Positions 33,553 to 44,567 of a DNA stretch of 64,000 nucleotides are shown here, piece after piece (position 1 is the first letter of the stretch; each line of letters begins with the position of its first letter). The notes beneath the pieces are model-generated. The model did no database searches. It was not told where the DNA came from and was given only the letters and a program-made list of their open reading frames with translations. The DNA lies in contig JACONQ010000009.1 in NCBI GenBank assembly GCA_014281115.1, positions 124,001-188,000 of the forward strand, written 5' to 3'. This DNA comes from Laburnicola sp. R22_1. Taxonomy: Eukaryota > Ascomycota > Dothideomycetes > Pleosporales > Didymosphaeriaceae. Position numbers and translations under genes: made by a program.

Positions 33553-35184
33553 TGTAGCCGGGTGGGAGGAGCGTTTTTGTTTGGAGTGGGTCTTGTGGGG
33601 GGTGGGGACTGGTTGTTCGTCAGTGGGTTGTGACGTGCAAGATGACTTGTGCGCGAGTTTGATGGCCAAACAGAGCTGGTTGGTTTGGCTCGATTTGGTA
33701 GGTGTGATGGGATGGTGAGATTTTGGGATATTGGCTGGTGCGCTGTTTGTCGTTCGGTTGGCGGGCGCTGTTTGCGATGTGATCGGGGTATCCAAGGGAT
33801 CGCGCGTGGTGTTCAGCGGTTGTAGGTGGCGCGGGGGAGGAGGTGTATAAAAGGTTCCTCTATTTGGATAATTTGTTTTACGGTTCTATTGTTTTGCTGA
33901 AGAGTTATTGTTGGGGTAGCGTGAAGTTGAGATCAGAGGGTTGTCTGAGGAACAGTGATTCATTCACTCTGTTTGCACATATTGTTTGCGTCGACGACAG
34001 CTATTGTCAGATCGTTTCACAATAGTAGCTATGGAGAATACGCGCAGGCATTTTGAGGCGAGGCTATTGTAGATTTATTAATACGCAGGTGGTGCGGTAG
34101 GGGTGAAGGAGAGCGACTTACTATTGTGCCCATCAAGGTAGGCCGCTGCCTAGACACGCTCATTCCCATGTATAACGTAATCATCGAATGCATCCCTACA
34201 TGTCACACGCCTACACTGGCGAGTGCCGCCTGGGAAGTCAAAGTGCGATTTCTCGAAAAGCAGTGGTCATGGCGCGACAGAAACCCATGCAGTATCCAGC
34301 GTGGATTCACAAAATACCATGGGATGATTCTGCATATTCTTCGAAGAAGATGGGCCCTCTGGCAAGGATAGTAAATCTCAATCTCAACCTCAGCCACACT
34401 GCAGTCTTCCGCTTTTCTAATGCCACCGCGCAAAATTAGCTCGCACATTATTTGATTAGTATTCATCCAGTTCACTTACCAGATACAATACCCAGTCTAC
34501 AACCCGAAGGTTAGTTCAATATTCGTACCAACCTCATAGACAGTCTCGCTCTACTTTGGTTGCCTAAACCAAAAGGCCCAATATCAACAATTGCCTCTAC
34601 ATCGTTATGTAAAACTCACAATGGAACATAAAAGCGTGCAGCGTTACTATCAACCTTGAATCATTGCCCCTCAGATATTCTCGGTATTCCTCTAAGCTTT
34701 CATCATTCAACGTGAGGTAAACATTATAGCCTACCTCCACCATCTCCACGAGCGCTGCAGCCAAGATCTATTATAGTTGAAACTCTTTGCCAGTGATGCT
34801 AGAACCAAGTACACGGCGCTCAACTTCCTTCGTTGCAAGCCTTGCAAGCTGCATGTTAACTGCGAAAGCACGCGTGGATATATAATTGTGTAGTATGAAA
34901 TTTGATATTGCCAACGGGCTGTGAGTGAAGGAGTGAGACTGTGTCTTCTTGAGACGTCATGTCACCGATTGCTCTTTCCATGATTGATGAGCAGACGCGC
35001 TAACCTGAAGTAGCTAGAGCAAAATGGTAGCTTGCATATACACACTTGACTGCAGCGACTGAGGACTGAGGAGGTAGCGAACATGATTTCTACGAGATCT
35101 AGAAGTACGAAAGCGGGAAAAGAGAGACTAAGAGCGATCAAACGCAAACAAGGGCGGAAAAAACCCTTGGGTGACACCAAAGCC
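33553..35184. other. intergenic region, no supported gene
   Basis: Includes the upstream region of the MCT gene and unique sequence to 35,184. Short frames, such as 34,126-34,371 on the plus strand, lack recognisable features. Confidence 0.5.
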
Positions 35185-35961
35185 CTAGGCCGCAAACCCG
35201 GCAATCATCATGAACTGAACCGTCCTTCTACGATCAATTTCCTTCTTCAACATCAGCAAGCAAGTCGCAATGACTAGTTCCTCACTGATGCCCTCTTTGC
35301 CGCCTATCTGCTCACCCAGCACCAGCTCCCCGCCATTGCCCGCGCTGCAACCCGTGCTCCCCGGCGTCCTCGTCTCGTCGTTTCTAATCAACGCCGCTAC
35401 CCTACTGCCGTCCATCGTTAGAACCAATGCCGTTCCCTTCTTGCCCTGCGCGCCGAACCCTTTCTCCTTCTTGTACTCCCACTCGAAGGTGCGGCCATCA
35501 GGAAGCAGGAACTTCTGGCTCCGCGAGGTCCATTTCGACACAGTCTTGATTGTGTTGTCTTCCCCGCCACCAGTATCGAGCCTTGTGAGGATAGGGTCCT
35601 TGCCCGGTCCGAAGAAGTACGACGTGGCGATGCGCTCTTGTCCTGCGGTATCAGTCAACACGCAATTGCCTGAGCTGCGGCGCTCGCGCGTAGACTGGTA
35701 TGCGATGGTTCCATCCGAGTTATGGATCGTGGCAACGAGTTCAGACGGAGGGGTGGGCAGGCGGAGGACTGCAACGCCTAGCGTGTTAACGTGTAAGGAC
35801 TTTGCAGGCGTGAAGGAGAGCTCGGAAGCGCCGATAGTGGTGCCGCTGATGATAGAGGCAGCGTCAGCGGTGATGAGCTCTTTCTTCTCTTGGTCGCTGA
35901 GGAGCCCGATATCGACAGGTGGGCTTTCAAGCTGTTTCTCGTTGAGGGTCGTTGTGCTCAT
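35185..35961 (-). CDS. conserved fungal protein, tubby/LURP-like fold possible
   Basis: Intronless 258-aa protein from MSTTTLNEKQLES to a C-terminal MMIAGFAA. The first 45 residues are a variable leader. The body has alternating beta-strand-like blocks: LGVAVLRLPTPPSELVATIH, IAYQSTRERRSSGNCVL, IATSYFFGPGKDPIL, KWTSRSQKFLLPDGRTFEWEY, RVAALIRNDETRTPGSTGCS. It ends in a conserved helix, LVIATCLLMLKKEIDRRRTVQ. I recognise the pattern from many uncharacterised ascomycete proteins. The strand-rich repeats around DGRTFEWEY recall tubby/LURP-one-like proteins, but that is only an inference. No signal peptide or membrane segment. Likely real and intact. Confidence 0.8.
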   Translation of the reverse strand: MSTTTLNEKQLESPPVDIGLLSDQEKKELITADAASIISGTTIGASELSFTPAKSLHVNTLGVAVLRLPTPPSELVATIHNSDGTIAYQSTRERRSSGNCVLTDTAGQERIATSYFFGPGKDPILTRLDTGGGEDNTIKTVSKWTSRSQKFLLPDGRTFEWEYKKEKGFGAQGKKGTALVLTMDGSRVAALIRNDETRTPGSTGCSAGNGGELVLGEQIGGKEGISEELVIATCLLMLKKEIDRRRTVQFMMIAGFAA

Positions 35962-37645
35962 GGTACCTGGACGGGACGTATTTGCGAGGCGAGAACTGTT
36001 ACTGTGAGCTGTGAGTGCTACAGGTCAGTGCGCAGAGAAAAGTTCGGTATGGCCATTTTATATCCCTCTGCGACATGAAGATGGCGTAGAAACGCCATAG
36101 GCGGTGTCTGTGGGGAGATACGACGGTGAGGCATACTTGAGGTTGACACGAGGGGCTTAGCGGCAGCTGACGTAGTTGGTTCGTATTTCGTATTCGCATG
36201 TACACTAGTGGTTAGTTAAGAGGTTTTAAAATACGGCTATTCTCCATCTAGCACAAGCGTACTCTAGGATCAGGTCAATCACCGTGAGGCAGTGTCTTCC
36301 TTCATCGCTTTGGACGTAGCCGAGGGATGTAACGGCGACCGCATGACCCAGTGGCATCATTCGACGCTGCGCTAGCACGTTTTCAAGGCATTGGAGAATC
36401 TTGGAGATCCTTACACAGCCACACACGCCAGCGCATGATCGGAAACAGGATGCCATCATGGCTGGCAAGCTAATCACTAGGACCTACAGGAAGAAGCACT
36501 CTGAAATAGGCTTCTTCGTCTTCGTGTTCAATGCGAAGACCCTTTCTTGTGGTTCTACAAAGAGGTAGCTTCCACTATTGAAGAGGAGAGGATGGACACC
36601 CCAGCGCAAAACTACGTTGGAGACAGGAAGAGCTTATTGTAGGGCGACCACGCAGCCATCAATGATGTACTCGTTACCTCCAATTGACGAGTATCGAACA
36701 GTCACGCGCCGTAGTAGTATGGTTCAAATCGTAATCAATATTCGAGCTCTACGGAATCATCTACCCTTTTTCTACTACTTCTATGAATCAACCCCCGGGA
36801 TGGAATTCATTCACTACATGATAGGAACAATATAAAGAGATTTCTTGGAAGATGAAAGCCACTCAACCGTACGCAACAATTTGATGACAATAGAATATTC
36901 ATTTCAGATACAAGTAAAAATACCATTCATTGCAGTTCCATGGACTTATAACAGCGACCGATCACTCTTCGTGTTTGAACTTGGCCATCGGGCGCAGTGA
37001 CAATGATGCGCATGCACAGCCACGCAAATCGTGCTGGGCCGTTAGAAACGAACAGAACCTAAGTTGAGCGACTAACAATCAACTCATATGGTTTGCTTCC
37101 AAAGTAACGCCGTACTACGAGGGCACACAGTCGAGTGGTTGCGGTACAAATCGTGACAGGGTGGATGAAATTGGACAAGCGGCTACCGGTACTAGCGTCT
37201 TAGTACGGTCTTACTAGCCGTCCGCCGCGCCCTGCCGTCTGTTTCACGAAGCGAGCATGAATCCATTCAGAGACGTTGACCAAACACTTTCTCTCGCTGC
37301 TAGGTGCGCTCGACGTTTTTATACAATGTTTGCAAGACCCACGTGTAGTATCGGGGGGTTTCCAACCCCTGATGACCACCCTACCGAGCTCCCACACGCG
37401 ACCAACCACATGCCGCGCAGCAACCCTGCAACACCGTGAATCCGTTACCCCTGGGCAGCGATCTCACTGCCCGTGCACCCCCTGGACGACTCGGCTCTAA
37501 GCTTGGCATCTCCGTAGAATCAATTATAGGACGAGGTCCTGCCAGCGCTGCACGAAATGATTTCACCGTCTCACACTCAACGCCTCACCCGTCATCGACA
37601 ATGACATTTTCAACCACACCACCAACCGAACACCACCGATAGATT
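35962..37645. other. intergenic region with one weak gene fragment
   Basis: Promoter side of both flanking genes. A minus-strand frame at 36,477-36,226 (83 codons, starting MISLPAMMASC) has a Cys-rich helical look reminiscent of the C-terminus of AflR-type regulators, but has no partner exon and is not called. A CA-rich leader ending just before 37,646 precedes the mannosyltransferase. Confidence 0.45.
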
Positions 37646-39014
37646 ATGCTACCGCGGCTCCTGAGATGGCGCTCGACAAGATTCAAGATCCTTCTGGTCG
37701 TCCTCCTCGGTCTGGCCCTTGAAGTTCTCCACCACCAATACTACTACTACGTCCCTCGGCCATCACAACATCTAGATGCTCCGTTCCAGGTAGGATGCAA
37801 AGAGCCGGATCTCAGTGCGCCGCGCGAAAATGCGGCGATTATCATGTTGGCGCAGAATGAGGATCTAGAGAGTGCTGTAACGTCGCTCCAGTCGCTCGAA
37901 GACCATTTCAACCGCTGGTTCCACTATCCCGTCGTCTTCATGAACAACGGAGATTTCAGCGAGGAATTTAAAAATGCCGTGCGAAATGTCGTTAGCGGGG
38001 AGACGGAGTTCGTAGTCATTCCACCCGAGCAATTCGGGTTTCCAGGGTGGATGGGAGGGGGTTTGCAAGAGTTTGCCAAAGCAGCGATGTCAGCGCAAAA
38101 CAAAAATGGGGTTCATAAAGCCGGCCTAGAAAGCTACCACCACATGTGCCGCTTTTATTCCGGGTTAGAAGCCACGCCCAAACACAGCTACCACATACCC
38201 CCGCTAACCAACCCACCAGCAAATTCTACGACGTCGAAGCCCTGAAAAAATACAAATGGTACTGGCGCGTCGAACCGCACGTGCAATTCTCCTGCGCAAT
38301 AACCTACGACCCGTTTGTCGAAATGGCAAAGCACAAAAAGGTATACGGCTACACGGTCGCGCTGTGGGAGCTAGACAACACCGTCCCCGAGCTGTTCCGC
38401 GCCGTCAGCGAATTCAAAGAGCAAAAGCGCATCCGCACCACCGCCCTGTGGCGATCTTTTATTCGCCCGTCTTGGCTTCCGTGGCCCCTGCGGTCACTGG
38501 CTCGTTCGAAACCGCTGCACAATAACGCGGGCGAGCAGTGGAATCTGTGCCATTTTTGGAGTAACTTCGAGATCGCGGATATGGATTTCTTCCGCAGCCA
38601 GGAGCACCGCGAGTTGTTCGAGTATCTCGATCAAAAAGGCGGATTTTACACTGAAAGAGTAGGTTGCGCATCATATACTGTGCACGTCGTGATATGCTAA
38701 CGTGGTGCTAGTGGGGCGATGCGTCTGTCCACGCGCTCGCCGCCGCTCTCCTCCTGGAGCCTCAACAACTGCATCATTTCCAGGATTTTGGATATTATCA
38801 CGACCCGTGGATTGTATCGCCTGCCAATGCTCCCGGCGAGCAGCTTGTTGAGTCGCGCGTCTTGGGCGGTCTGGATGAAAAAGTGGTGGACGGGGAACCT
38901 GGGGGTGTGGGGTGCCGCTGCGAACGGAAACAGATACGGAATTTTCAGAATTGGTGTATTAATAGGGTTCAGCGGGCGACTCATCCGACGCCGTGGCCGA
39001 ACAGGATGTGGTAG
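37646..39014 (+). CDS. GT15 alpha-1,2-mannosyltransferase (KRE2/KTR family)
   Basis: Golgi type II membrane enzyme transferring mannose from GDP-mannose to O- and N-linked glycans. Exons 37,646-38,163, 38,220-38,658 and 38,712-39,014 give 419 aa, close to the roughly 440 aa of yeast Kre2. Introns are 56 bp (GTTAGA..CTAAC..CAG) and 53 bp (GTAGGT..CTAAC..TAG). Residues about 12-30 form the signal anchor. Family motifs in order: PVVFMNNGDFSEEFK, MCRFYSGKFYD across intron 1, KYKWYWRVEPHVQF (the EPxV motif of the metal/nucleotide site), YGYTVALWE, CHFWSNFEIADMDFF, LDQKGGFYTERWGDASVHAL across intron 2, and HDPWIVSP. Splicing restores the frame exactly and all key motifs are present, so it should be functional. 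Confidence 0.93.
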
Positions 39015-40094
39015 AGTTTGTGTTGGGGGCAAGAGGGATTGCACAATGGTTTTGTGGATGAATGGGTCTTGAGCGTATATAGCGAGAGGTTTGTGAAAAT
39101 ATCACGGGAATAGAAGATCGGATCGGTGCTAGATGATTGGAATGTACATGCGATTTGTATGAGGTGTCTTTTGGCTTGCGACGTGACGCTGTTTGGGCAT
39201 GTTGTATGGGTGTCGAGAAACATAGTGGATGTACACATGTTTAGGTACGCCGTCCATTTATTTATTCGTTTATTTATTTCCTTTTATATTTACGAAACCT
39301 TGTACAATCAATGCATATCAACAGCGTAGAACGCAGTTTCCCAATGACAGTAAGTTAAAGAAAAGAATCAAGTAACAAGAGTAAATTCATCGCAAACCTT
39401 TTGGTACAAGGAAAAACGCTGTGAGGGAAAGCTGTGAGGGAAGGCTGCAGGGGTGCCAAAAAAAAAGCATTAAAACAAGCAAAAGAAGTGAGACTAATTT
39501 TTAGCGGCTGTTTAGGGACACTATTTGTTAGCACGTGCAAATCGGCCCCTCATGCAGTTGAGGGAGTCGATCACGGTGAAAGAAAAGAATAATAATGCAC
39601 AACTACAGCGCCGAGCTGAAACACGACACGATGATTAGAAGGGCTGATTCATTGATTCTCAATTCTACTTCGAAGAGCAGAACGTCGCGAACCTTTTGGT
39701 ACATGGTAAAACTGTGTGAGGGAAAGCTGTTGGTGTTGCCGAAAATCGCCTCAATTTTCTTTTCTTTTTTCATAGCCAATCCCCGACTATGCAAAAGACG
39801 AGTCATACGAGGACCGATCGTTGGCTGAATGATTGGTAGATTGGTAGATTGGTCGATTCTGATTTTTAATCTTTTCAAGCTGAGTAAGGATGGTGCAGAC
39901 GAAAAGTGATATATGGGGCCGATTATGGTTTGGATGATGTTCGGATACGTGATATTCCCAGTTTCTAGCTCTTTGTCATACCCAAAATGAGATCTAGTCT
40001 AAGGTGATCCTGAACAGCGATGCCGCGAACTGTCCAAGCCGGCAGCACAACGATACTGTTAAAGCCCGCAGCGCAGAACGTTCTATCCGACTGC
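39015..40094. other. intergenic region with an internal duplication
   Basis: Two related segments, AACCTTTTGGTACAAGG.. (39,395) and AACCTTTTGGTACATGG.. (39,692), each followed by TGTGAGGGAAAGCTG, indicate an old duplication about 300 bp apart. Between them, about 39,510-39,590, TTAGCACGTGCAAATCGGCC matches a RIP-altered copy near 56,120, so a dispersed repeat is present. Confidence 0.5.
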
Positions 40095-41075
40095 CTACAC
40101 TAGCTGCCCTTTATCCCATTCCTCGGAAATATTACACCATTCCTTGTTCCAATAAGTCCAATAATTCCAACAATGAAAATAGACCATCACCTCCTGACCC
40201 TTGGCTGCGAAAGACTCCCTCAACCACTTGCCGAACTCACGCAGAACCTGACATTCGTTCACATATTCTCGATGATATGCATCGTCGTTACGATACCTAG
40301 TATCAGCAGCGTCCCAAGTGATAGCACCAATGTAAACGTATTTGAGCTCCTTACATTCGAGCATGGGTTGCAGCTTGTAGGTGTCCAGAAACTGGGTCAG
40401 GGATATTGATTGTCCGGACACAGGCTTCATGTTGAGATCTTGGATGGCTTCAGTGACATACCCGGCTTTGAAGGCCATGCCTACGCGGAATAACCTGGGG
40501 CATTGGAGCATGAGGTCGACGTCGGGATTCGTAGCGATTTTGTAGGCATCCTTGCGTGTTGCATAATCATACGGGCGATTAAAGAACCACATGTCCGCAA
40601 AGTAGAGGTCGTGCACTGCCTCGAAGCCGTCGCTGCCGAGTGTGTCTAGGAAGTTGGCGAACCACGGTACGATTTGCCCCGGTAGTTGTCTGAAGGGACT
40701 GATCGTCACGCGCCACGTAGTACGAAGCATGGTGCAGATAATTTCTACGCGCATGTCTTGACTGGTGAGCGCAAGGTTGGGAAGCCACTTGGGAAAGACG
40801 TTGTTGGGGACGTCTGCTTCGTAGTTCTTGTCGCAGATGATAAGCTCGTCAGACCATTCCCAGGTGCAGCACCGCATTCCCACATTGTTTTCATTGTGGA
40901 CTGCCTTGGACAGGTTGCCTGCCTTGCGCTCCTCGAGGAGATATTGATGGATGATCTTTTCGCGAATCTCGGGTGGGAAACGCATGAAGTTGATGGAGGC
41001 CGCATCACTGCTGACATTCGAGTCTGCGACCTTGTCGATGGCCTTGGAAAGCTCACTGAGCTGGATAGCTGACAT
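40095..41075 (-). CDS. F-box/2EXR-like protein
   Basis: Single-exon protein of about 326 aa from the ATG at 41,075 (MSAIQLSELSKAI); the frame extends to 41,222, but the extra residues are low quality. Near residue 32 is INFMRFPPEIREKIIHQYL, a short F-box/2EXR-type motif common in Dothideomycete proteins of unknown role. The rest is rich in aromatic residues: WLPNLALTSQDMRVEI, ISPFRQLPGQIVPW, LYFADMWFFNRPYDY and the final HCWNYWTYWNKEW. Many such genes exist in lineage-specific families. The F-box suggests a ubiquitin-ligase adaptor, but this is inferred from one motif. Confidence 0.75.
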   Translation of the reverse strand: MSAIQLSELSKAIDKVADSNVSSDAASINFMRFPPEIREKIIHQYLLEERKAGNLSKAVHNENNVGMRCCTWEWSDELIICDKNYEADVPNNVFPKWLPNLALTSQDMRVEIICTMLRTTWRVTISPFRQLPGQIVPWFANFLDTLGSDGFEAVHDLYFADMWFFNRPYDYATRKDAYKIATNPDVDLMLQCPRLFRVGMAFKAGYVTEAIQDLNMKPVSGQSISLTQFLDTYKLQPMLECKELKYVYIGAITWDAADTRYRNDDAYHREYVNECQVLREFGKWLRESFAAKGQEVMVYFHCWNYWTYWNKEWCNISEEWDKGQLV

Positions 41076-41222
41076 GTCTGGCGTGTATCCGCCAACGAGA
41101 TTAAGGTTGGTAATCGAGTTGTGATTGAAATCGGTAAGCCGTGTACGCTGGAATCCTCGAAGCTGGCGAGGTTGTGTGGCGAAGAAATATATAATCTGCG
41201 CGGGGGGAGGTTTGTATAGCAT

Positions 41223-42488
41223 CGGGGAGAGAACAGAGAGCGCTAAACCTTACTCGGCGAGTGTGAATCATCATCACATACAGAGAGGTGACACGAGCGG
41301 GCCCGGCCACTGAGAATGACGTATGACCATCATACCTGATTATGTACATTCCAAGCGTTTTGTGTGTAGCCAAGATTTTGCTTTCAAAGGATTAGACAAT
41401 TTAGCGCAAGCTTCCGTCTTTCTTGCCTAAATAAGCCAATAGTTTCCAAGACAAGCTACACTCGTTTTTCTGTGTCCACAACAGTAGGAGGGATTACTGC
41501 TATTATTTGCACTCTTTTTATTAGATAAGCACTTAATCAAAAAAACCATACTCATTTAGGGCGGACTCGATGATCTCGAGGTGGGTTGATGCTTTTCCAC
41601 AACGGAACTGAGCTTCACGAGAACCATCCTAGAAATAAGTCGATCTTATTAGGTCGCCTGGGCTTCTTTCCACCCATAATCTAGGCACCTGGTCCAAGCT
41701 TGACAATTGTTGCAACCGACACAATTTTGTTAGTAGAAGGGGCCAAAATTTTTTTTAGGTAATAGTAACTTATAAGGAGCTAAACTAAAGTTTAAATACT
41801 ATAACTATACTTCTATTATATACAACTCTATCTTATACTTTGCTAGTAAGGGGAGCAATAGCAATATTAAAAGGTAGTGTGCGCTAGCATATCTCTAACA
41901 GCTACATTCACTTATCTATAACTACTATTTAAATAATAACCTATCTAGTTTATTATAGTAAGTCTAATCTTAACTTTACTATACTTATTAACGCTTATAT
42001 AATATAAATAGCTCTAGAATTAATACCCTATTTACGCTATTCTAACTATTTACTAGTAACACTTACTAATAATAATTACTACTATACTTATATATAGCTA
42101 TATAAGGCTAAAAAAGAAAAAGATAATAGAAAGATAAATAATATTAAGGTCTTTAAAAAGGTAGTAGTAAGGTGCTATAACTTACCTAAAAGTACGCTTA
42201 TTAAATTAATCTTATATAATTACTAATATATATAAAAACTAAAAAGGATACTATGTTTATTAAAAGGGAGCTAAAAAAATATAATCCCTTATTAAGTATA
42301 TTAAAAATAGTAATAGTCTCTACCTAGAGTATATAAAGTATATTCTAGCGCTTTATAAGTATTATAGGACGCAGAAATAGTTACTAGGTTTACTACTACT
42401 ATTATCTATTTATAAGTTAATTATAAAAGGGGTGTTTAGTGCTACTTTATCTAGTTTTATTGTAGGTTTAGTATTAAAATTAAACTGT
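41223..42488. other. intergenic, then an AT-rich transposon relic
   Basis: 41,223-41,750 is normal composition without a gene. 41,760-42,488 is AT-rich and stop-dense; a plus-strand reading near 42,170 gives CYNLPKSTLIK, resembling the helix-turn-helix start of pogo-type transposases, so it may be a pogo fragment. The solo LTR at 42,494 inserted into it. Confidence 0.4.
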
Positions 42489-42493
42489 TTAGC

Positions 42494-42805
42494 TGTCAGA
42501 TATAGGGGTATTCTTGATGAGATGAGATGGGAAGTGGTATGGTTGATTGATGTTTTTTCCTTGTTCCTCCTGGAGAAGCTCGGCTATCGCGAGAAGTATC
42601 TATCTAGTGCCAAGACACACTAGTACTATTTAGGATAGTACAGGGGCAGTGCAAAACAGTGGTGCGCCGGCCTCTTTTAATTTCACAGTGAAAACACTGT
42701 GATTTACACTGATTGCCAGTGTGTACAGGCCATATGATTGGACACACCTACCCACCGTAATTCACAGTGAAATCACAGTGATTCACAGGGACTGTCTATC
42801 TGACA
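42494..42805 (-). mobile_element. solo copia LTR, related to the intact copia element
   Basis: 312 bp, TGTCA..TGACA ends, flanked by a perfect 5-bp duplication TTAGC (42,489-42,493 and 42,806-42,810). Its reverse complement is collinear with the 292-bp LTRs at 46,357 and 51,544, with substitutions and small indels, so it is an older subfamily member. Confidence 0.88.
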
Positions 42806-42987
42806 TTAGCTTAAAAAGCAAAATTAAATATATGTCGAGCACCTTGCGGTAACAAGACCGTCCAAGCTTGATGGTGACCCATAGTTCAAATTTAAAAATG
42901 TGGCTTCACCTTCTGTTGAGGGGACCCGTATAGGGCTATGGTTTGGGAACTCCACAAACTATAGATAGAAAACTTTGAGTTCCAAGC

Positions 42988-43114
42988 AGAGTTGTCAACA
43001 ATCAAGCGATAGGCAGATTGATTACTGGATCAGGTCTAACACGGACCTCTCTATGGTCTTTTGGCGCTTAGTTGGGCAATCAATCTGAAGATCGCTTGAT
43101 TGTTGACAACTGTG
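42988..43114. mobile_element. small MITE with 9-bp flanking repeats
   Basis: Long inverted repeats, AGTTGTCAACAATCAAGCGAT near the left edge and its reverse complement near the right, cover about 34 bp with three mismatches around a 53-bp centre. The flanks share GTTCCAAGC (42,979-42,987 and 43,115-43,123). A 9-bp duplication suggests a Mutator-like origin. Confidence 0.65.
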
Positions 43115-43309
43115 GTTCCAAGCTATGCAGACTACCATAAAATACCCACCACGCGATCGACTTGTCCTTGTCCTTCCACTTTATCACCCCCCTGACCTCA
43201 ACCGATCTCACCCCCAAACAACCTCAACACCGCCCAGCCCACCCCATCCACCATAGCACACCCACAAGCCACCGAAGCCCCTACCCTCCCCTCCCCACCA
43301 TCCCCCCCC

Positions 43310-43606
43310 AAAATCCGCTCAAAAATACTCCACTCCTACCCCCAAGCCAACGCCAGCCACCCCTCCCTCTCCAATCCCCAATCCAGCATCTACACCATCT
43401 AGAACTATCCCTCCACCCTCACAGTACCAACAAGCCGCATCCCTTACAGCCGATACTCAGCCACCAGCCCTAACCTACCCACTCTAGCACACACCAATAA
43501 AGCCACGTTAACCAAAGTCGCCGTGTCCACGCTACGCACGACGCGGAAAATAGTGTTCCACTCCAACGCCAAACCCGTGGATCTCACGACATGCCTCGTT
43601 TTCTGA
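43310..43606 (+). pseudogene. possible pseudogene of unknown family
   Basis: A 99-codon frame reads like coding sequence (SKILHSYPQANASHPSLS before, TKVAVSTLRTTRKIVFHSN after) but has a TAG at 43,400-43,402. A different overlapping plus frame (43,162-43,473) is Pro/His/Ser low-complexity. The product is not recognised; a single-nonsense relic is the best reading. Confidence 0.3.
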
Positions 43607-44567
43607 CTTCGTGGATGCAGCGCATGTACGCGTGCATGTGTGCTTCAGACCTAAATATACTTTATAAGTTCCAAGTTCGCCATGTTGCCTCCAACAGCCA
43701 GACATCACCTCATCACGAAGGGACCTCAGGACTCCCCATGACGGGCGTGTCAGCACTCCCACACCCACCCAACCCCCCACCTTAACTCTATTTTTCTACC
43801 AAAGAAACCTCCTACACCTTTATATCCCACCCCTCCAAAAACCCCACCCCTCCAAAAAACCTTCCATCCCACCACGCGCCACAGCGCCCACCAATCCAGC
43901 CAGCCAGCCAGCCCACCTCCAACACCCTGGCACAACCACACGACCTAACACCGCACTTAGACTATTAACGCTAAACCCCGCCATCCATCCATCCATCCAT
44001 CCACTTCATTCCGCTCAGCCCCAGATCCCAGCACTGCACTGCGAGCTGCGCATCTCCCAGCGCCGCACGCATCCGTATGATACGTGGATGCGCGTGCCGC
44101 GTACGCCGCGACAGTTTGTTTATGGATGCATATCATATCACCTGTAGCCAACTAAACGATAGAAAATCAGAAGCGCTTGCGGTGGGCTGTGCGCTAAAGT
44201 GCGAGGGGTTTGAAGTGCGGATGCTAGGGGTGTGGGGAGCGGTATTAGTGACAGAGAGGTAGTGAGTGTACGACTGTGGAGGGGGTTTGGGTGTAAGTTT
44301 TCAAGGCGTATAAGGCAGCAGGCGTGCGGATAGGAGATATAGGTGGCGTAGAAGAGGAAGAATCGGGTGTAGGATAGGTAAATGTGCTACTAGAGTGGAT
44401 TTGTTTAGCAAGGAGAAGACGGGACAGGAGGTGTTGTTGAGTTTTTGTTACGGGATCAAGTGTCACTGGATTGAGTACTATTCACTAATAAAATTGTTGA
44501 GTTTGACCTAACCTGTCGAGATGTATGCACCCTGTATATGTATACAAAATACCCAATTCCATACGAT
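43607..44567. other. intergenic region with simple repeats
   Basis: Contains (CCAG)n near 43,898-43,912 and (CCAT)n at about 43,980-44,002. No convincing gene. Confidence 0.5.

Noticed and set aside
43162..43473. 103-codon plus frame rich in Pro, His and Ser
   Set aside because: Looks like an out-of-frame reading of the relic at 43,310-43,606.
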